From: Cylicocyclus nassatus
Taxonomy: Eukaryota > Nematoda > Chromadorea > Rhabditida > Strongylidae
DNA: 64,000 nucleotides
NCBI GenBank assembly: GCA_958299035.1
Contig: CATQJL010000001.1
Span: 6,936,284 to 7,000,283 of the forward strand
Direction of reading: 5' to 3'
This document shows positions 61,831-64,000 of this stretch, piece after piece; the first letter of the stretch is position 1, and every line of letters starts with the position of its first letter. The notes under the pieces are model-generated. The model was not told the origin of the DNA. It saw only the letters and a list, made by a program, of their open reading frames with translations, and made no database searches. A program made the position numbers and the translations under genes.

Positions 61831-64000
61831 AATGGAGATGCCTATAAAAGCGCGAATCGTAGACATCGGCAATAAATTGCACTTTTGACAGTTTTGCGAT
61901 TACATACGAAATATCGTAAAATGTGTAAAAGCAGTAGACGACGAGGCGCAGCCTGTGAAGGTTTTATTTATAGGAATGTAAATCATGTGGAAGGAAGGAA
62001 GGCCAGCTGGGGATTACTGATCTTACATAAGATTGGAGTTTGCGGCCCACATGACAATACGTTTGTTCAGTTTGTTTATGATAGATAGCGAAATAATTTG
62101 TAGACGCATAGGCGACTGAAGTCAAGTTTAGCACAAAAATATAGCATTCTCAACTGCGGCTGTTCTCAACCTTGAATGGTAGTAGGATCTCGTGGGTGTT
62201 CTGCCAAAAACGAGCTTCCAGCAAAAAAATGTTTTTGTTTCTCATCCTATACATCTCTGCCCGTTTGTGATATCAACAGGTAGATGTATGCTGAACTGCG
62301 AAAAAATTACTGCTTTTGACGGCCTTTGTCATTCAAAAATAAAATTAGACAAATTTATAGCTCGTCAAACTACACTCAGCGAAACACGCATTGTCATCGC
62401 ATCAAACTAATAGATGCAGTATCGCTTATTGAAAAATCTCATGCGACCACTCTTTTCCGAATAAATTGCACTATTTAGGGTTGATTCGAAATAATAAAGC
62501 CGTTGTTTCATAGTGTTTCATAGTTGTTTCATTATCTCTGTGGATAATCCGATAAAAAAACAGGAATGAAGCGGATGCACAGAAAGAGAAAAAAGAACCA
62601 TTCTGTTCGATACAAAAATCATCTGGTCGCCAATTTATTTATGAATCGCAAATGGTCAAAAAGGGATGCGTTAATCCTGCTCCTGTATGGTCTGAAAAGA
62701 GTAACCTACCTTTAATCCTGCTTCGGTACGGTCTGAAAAGAGTAACCTACCTATCGCGCATATGACCGTTTTATACTTATTTCCTCTTTCTCTAACCACT
62801 ATTCAATCGAACGACAGTGGTTGAACGAGTAACTTTGAGCCTTTCCTTTACTAGCACCGTTTTCAAAGCGACTTTTCCATCATATTACTGAATGTTCGTC
62901 TTTTGACGCTTTCTTGTGCTTTATAACTTCAACCAATTCATAACTTTTGCTCGTTTAATTTCATCATTGAATAGGTAAAGCAGTTACACTCTTTACTATT
63001 ACTGAAAGTAGCGAGCGATTGGTGGGGCTCTGGGCTCTGCATTTCTGTAGCAAGCGTGCTTTCTAATTATTCAGTTTTGGTTAGCGTTTGAAGCTCCGCC
63101 TTCTCCCGCCACTCTCAGTGAAACAGAGGGTAGAGCAATTAATTCGATCCTTCCTCTGAGATTATTTTCAGCAGCTTCACACAACTTTTCCACTTCTATG
63201 TTCCTTGTGCAGCACACTTCCATCTCAAAAAGTGTATGGTTATATGCGCAAAATTATTTGCGTTAAAATATTCATAGTGTGTCACAAAACAATCCAGAAA
63301 ATTGATCAATTCATGTCACGCATACCATATGCACGCTATAAGAAACTTCAAGGTGACAAAACAGTCTTCATCCAGAGAAGTAAAAATTGCTAGAGACAGT
63401 ATTTCTGAAGAAGAATTCATGTTGACTTATATGGTTAAATAGTCAAATTTTCGTTATGATCTGTCCCAAATATATAAAAACTAAAAACCCATTAAGTAAA
63501 GGTTAGTTTTATCTCACTACAAAACGTTACCTGAGAGAAGCGGTAATTGAAAAGATACATGGGGCAAATTTGTAACCCCCTTTCCGCATGCAACTTCTCG
63601 ACAAACTCGAAGAAGATAAATTTTTGATGAAAAGGAAAACAAGCGAATTACTCTTCCAACAGTTACAATGATATAAAACTAGGAAAACAACATCAAGCTT
63701 GATCCCTTGCTGAGCCGATCTTATGTACGGTCATCTAGAGATGCACGCGATTAATTGTGGTGTACCTCGTAAGCCAGCTCTAAAAATCTCGCTCGTTCTG
63801 GGGAAAGAAACACTTCCCTTTATCCCCCTTCTCCCTCGGTCTCCTACTGAATTATAGCAACATACATGCAAGCTATTTTCTGAAAGATTTGCGAATCCAA
63901 AACAGGACTAAAAATTCACTGCAAATTGCGAACATGTACTTCCATGAATAGGCAGGTTCCTATCTGATTGTGAAAAGATTTTTATTTCAAAATCCTCTAA
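61831..64000. other. Intergenic, duplicated block (copy B), continues past the window
   Basis: Nearly collinear with 11247-13418, including the 41-bp tandem pair (about 62672-62754). By offset, the equivalent of the gene 2 start codon would lie about 0.7 kb beyond the right edge. Confidence 0.8.

Overview
The window looks like nuclear DNA of a parasitic clade V (strongylid, hookworm-like) nematode. Pointers are the TTTCAG-type splice acceptors, a trans-splice-like acceptor just upstream of an initiator ATG, a nematode-type Sulfotransfer_2 gene with small exons, RTE-type LINE and Penelope-like relics, and heavy MITE/Helitron content. The species assignment is inference. No rRNA, tRNA, operon, CRISPR or prokaryotic feature was seen.

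The only well-supported protein-coding locus is a carbohydrate-sulfotransferase-like gene (Sulfotransfer_2 family), + strand. I could assemble nine exons (14109-47534) purely from phase-compatible splice sites: a type II membrane anchor, an unrecognised stem region, the 5'-PSB-like and 3'-PB-like PAPS-binding motifs, a cysteine cluster and the family C-terminus. They sum to 1326 nt (441 codons plus stop). Intron 5 is about 19.5 kb and intron 8 about 5.4 kb; both are filled with transposon debris. The terminal exon of a second, upstream paralogue is present at 4289-4440. The sequence downstream of that exon (4249-11246, then 11247-13418) is duplicated downstream of the second gene (47342-54213, then 61831-64000). 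The window therefore covers a tandem array of sulfotransferase genes: the tail of gene 1, all of gene 2, and the approach to a probable gene 3 whose first exon should lie about 0.7 kb beyond the right edge.

Layout: 1-4248 nested Helitrons and mariner-TIR MITEs in a (TA)n landing pad, inside the last intron of gene 1; 4289-4440 last exon of gene 1; 4441-14090 intergenic copy A; 14109-47534 gene 2 (intron 1: foldback elements; intron 5: Helitrons, RTE LINE relics, a Penelope-like RT relic split by a MITE, hAT-type element; introns 6 and 8: large foldback and Tc1-like MITEs); 47535-54213 and 61831-64000 intergenic copy B; 54214-61830 a 7.6-kb segment present only in copy B, with foldbacks, a GIY-YIG endonuclease relic and long G-runs.

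Because copies A and B are clear paralogues, several insertions can be read against an uninterrupted sister sequence. A Helitron at 48229-48841 has a precise A|T empty site at 5110/5111, and a TA-flanked MITE at 49164-49370 has an empty TA at 5409-5410. A MITE nested inside another MITE (7439-8259) is absent from the sister copy, as is a 276-bp hAT MITE with a perfect 8-bp target duplication (5796-6071).
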